DNA from: a virus
Length of the DNA: 50,422 nt
Direction: 5' to 3' (one strand)
IMG/VR virus record: IMGVR_UViG_3300044540_000087
Location: 1-50,422 of that record
This document shows, in pieces, positions 48,707-50,422 of the stretch. Below the pieces are notes generated by a model that ran no database searches, had not been told where the DNA came from, and saw only the letters and a program-made list of their open reading frames with translations. The position numbers and the translations under genes are program-made. Every line of letters starts with the position of its first letter. Within the stretch, counting starts at the first letter, position 1.

Positions 48707-49078
48707 ATGAGACTAACTAAGGATATTAATATGAAGGGGATTTTTGAAGTTTTAGAAGAAATTGCAAAAAGACAACGGTTTGATGATAGAGATTATATGC
48801 TGTTATCCAAAAATGTAACATATGAAAAGGTTAGACAGTTATTAGATAATAATAAAAAAGTAGTTTGTGATATTCACGACAGAGACGGATTGATAGGGTT
48901 ATTGATACAAGATGTAACGAATAATATAGCGAAAGATGAGTGTAAAGTTATTATGCGTGATATGACTATTCTATTAAATGAAAGATTTCTGTATAATATT
49001 ATTTATAATGTTGATAAGAACAGATATTCGCTACAAGAGCAAGCAGAATATATGGGTAAATTGCTCATAAGAAAATAA
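48707..49078 (+). CDS. Hypothetical protein, 123 aa
   Basis: A charged, mainly helical protein (KGIFEVLEEIAKRQRFDDRD; KVIMRDMTILLNERFLYNII). No family recognised. I chose ATG 48707; a TTG two codons earlier is less likely. Both promoter classes lie upstream, an arrangement seen otherwise only at the 56-aa gene. The next gene (GTG start) follows after 9 bases. Confidence 0.6.
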   Translation: MRLTKDINMKGIFEVLEEIAKRQRFDDRDYMLLSKNVTYEKVRQLLDNNKKVVCDIHDRDGLIGLLIQDVTNNIAKDECKVIMRDMTILLNERFLYNIIYNVDKNRYSLQEQAEYMGKLLIRK

Positions 49079-49087
49079 TATATTAAA

Positions 49088-49363
49088 GTGATTAAAAGGT
49101 ATATACAATTTATAAATGAAATAAGTGGAACTGAATTAGTTGGTCCCGTTGGACCAGCTTATGGTGAAACAAGATTACAGAATAAAACAATAAGCGTAAA
49201 TGACACTGATGTAATATACAGTGAAATAGGTGGTAGAATCTACACAATGGATGAATATAACCAATTATATCAAGACTATTTAAAGATGGGCGGACCTCCT
49301 TTGATTGATTATAATAAAGAAAACTTGGAGAAAGTATTATTCTTTATGCAAGAAGAAGGTTAA
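49088..49363 (+). CDS. Tagged protein with GTG start, 91 aa
   Basis: Starts with GTG at 49088 and reads MIKRYIQFINEISG, a full version of the shared tag with INE as cleavage site; the tag is the reason for accepting GTG. It is followed by a Gly/Pro-rich segment (ELVGPVGPAYGE) and a short mixed body. AATATATT, close to the late motif, lies 5 bases upstream. Internal head protein by inference. Confidence 0.65.
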   Translation: MIKRYIQFINEISGTELVGPVGPAYGETRLQNKTISVNDTDVIYSEIGGRIYTMDEYNQLYQDYLKMGGPPLIDYNKENLEKVLFFMQEEG

Positions 49364-49402
49364 AAACAATATATACTTTTGATAAAAATAGAAATCAAAA
49401 AT

Positions 49403-50422
49403 ATGAGTAAGTTAATAACACTAAATGATATAAGCGACAAAAATCTACTAGATGAATTATTTAGTGATGATATTTGTGTACTTGAAGACATACAAGGATC
49501 TAAAATATGGGTTAATTGGAATGGAACAGAGTTTGTAATAAAACCTAAGACACTTTCGAGCGAACCTATCAACTTGATAGATCTTGCTATGCAAAAATAC
49601 TACAACCCGGCTATAAACTATCTGAATTCTTTAGATGTTAGAGTTAAAGCACTTTTAAATAAGAAATGGTTCTTCTGTTTCGAATACTTCCCTGATTTAT
49701 CACCTGGTAACATAGAGTATAATAGAATGCCAAAAAATGGATTAGTATTAACAGCTATCTATAAAAATGGTAAATATGATTTTGTTCTTGATGAATTGGA
49801 TGAGTATTCTAGATTATTTAATGTTGATATGATTCCTGTTATTTACCAAGGTAAGTTTACCGATAAAATGGTAGAAGCTATTAAATACTTTATCAATACG
49901 AGCGAAGATGATTTAGATTATATTTTTGGTGAGAGTTCTTTTACATATTTCTTTTACAAAATTTTAAATCCTTATTTAGAGAATTCATTCTTAATGGAAG
50001 ATGAGTTTCAAAAGAACATAGAAAAGCTTATTATCAGAAGCAAAACCAAAGATATTTCATTCGAGCTTTTAAATCCAATGTATAAAAGACTTAGTGAGAG
50101 TAATAGTACTGAGTTCGTTGAAATATACACATTAATTTTAATCAATTTCTTGAATTTCTGTCAATCAGTTGATTTAAGAGAGATTAAATTAAAAGGTAAT
50201 AAGAAAGATGAGATTTATATTTACCTTATATGTAAGCTATATAACATATACATATCAGAGGTTAAACAAGACCTATTAGATTTTGATTTTGTAATACCTG
50301 AATTCTATGATAAAGATAAATTCAAAATAAATACTGAGCTTATTCAAAATAAATTAACTAAAGAGTATATTGAATTAGATGGTAAATTAGAATATATCTT
50401 TAAGATTATATTATCAAGCTTT
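49403..50422 (+). CDS. Partial gene, nucleotidyltransferase/ligase-like protein
   Basis: ATG at 49403; 340 residues are visible and the gene runs off the right edge. DIQGSKIWVNWNGTEFVIKP at residues 29-48 sits where RNA/DNA-ligase family proteins have motif I (K-x-D-G), and WFFCFEYFPD (about residue 92) resembles motif III. However, the Lys that carries the nucleotide in motif I is not present (EDIQG). A later LVLTAIYKNG fits the same fold. So it may be an inactive or divergent ligase, or an unrelated protein. It continues with a long helical C-terminal half. AATATATA precedes it by about 25 bases. Confidence 0.5.
   Translation, partial: MSKLITLNDISDKNLLDELFSDDICVLEDIQGSKIWVNWNGTEFVIKPKTLSSEPINLIDLAMQKYYNPAINYLNSLDVRVKALLNKKWFFCFEYFPDLSPGNIEYNRMPKNGLVLTAIYKNGKYDFVLDELDEYSRLFNVDMIPVIYQGKFTDKMVEAIKYFINTSEDDLDYIFGESSFTYFFYKILNPYLENSFLMEDEFQKNIEKLIIRSKTKDISFELLNPMYKRLSESNSTEFVEIYTLILINFLNFCQSVDLREIKLKGNKKDEIYIYLICKLYNIYISEVKQDLLDFDFVIPEFYDKDKFKINTELIQNKLTKEYIELDGKLEYIFKIILSSF

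Noticed and set aside
1-50422. tRNA genes, CRISPR arrays, insertion sequences and attachment sites
   Set aside because: No cloverleaf, regularly spaced repeat array, transposase frame or terminal inverted repeats were recognised by eye; a tRNA scan was not possible.
1-50422. Alternative genetic code with TGA reassigned
   Set aside because: Most genes end in TAA or TAG, but TGA is used as a coupled stop at 11651-11653, and proteins read normally with the standard code.

Overview
This window looks like part of the genome of a large, T4-like contractile-tailed phage of a Bacteroidota host, probably a flavobacterium. Three things point to the host. The DNA is very AT-rich, and genes start after A/T-rich leaders with no obvious Shine-Dalgarno sequence. 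Several intergenic regions carry TAnnTTTG, the -7 box of flavobacterial housekeeping promoters. The phage NusA, ClpP and ClpS resemble the Bacteroidota versions of these proteins as I remember them. The phage type is shown by a gp17-like large terminase, a gp18-like tail sheath, a tube protein, a gp26-like baseplate protein, gp52-like topoisomerase and gp47-like nuclease subunits, a probable tape measure and a 2,794-residue tail or fibre protein.

Layout. 1-4.1 kb (minus strand): a probable NAD-salvage operon (PRPP-synthetase-like, nicotinamide phosphoribosyltransferase, MazG-like) and small genes. 4.1-9.4 kb: a cysteine-rich capsid-targeting candidate, ClpP, a site-2-type membrane protease and a full-length NusA. 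9.0-12.5 kb: two very small genes and four genes with a shared N-terminal tag, including a tandem pair. 12.5-18.4 kb: topoisomerase subunit, two proteins resembling RNA-repair families, a spanin-like membrane pair and ClpS. 18.4-23.8 kb: terminase and hypothetical genes. 23.9-34.9 kb: structural genes (818-residue tagged protein, sheath, baseplate, tube) with a gp47-like nuclease. 35-43.4 kb: the giant tail protein with eight fibronectin-III-like repeats. 43.4-50.4 kb: a nucleotidyltransferase, a minus-strand cluster with the probable tape measure, and small genes running off the right end.

Two patterns tie the window together. First, about thirteen proteins begin with a short Met-Lys-rich, aromatic tag, and most end it with (L/I)-x-E. 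This resembles the T4 capsid-targeting sequence and its prohead-protease cleavage site, so these may be internal head proteins, possibly injected with the DNA. Second, the sequence TTAATATATA, in fixed orientation, lies just upstream of the tagged and structural genes on both strands. The metabolic and host-takeover genes more often have TAnnTTTG. I read this as a late/early promoter division.

No tRNA, rRNA, CRISPR array, transposon or attachment site was seen, and there is no gene-free stretch over 300 bases. Both window ends cut genes. All assignments are by eye from motifs; no database search was run.
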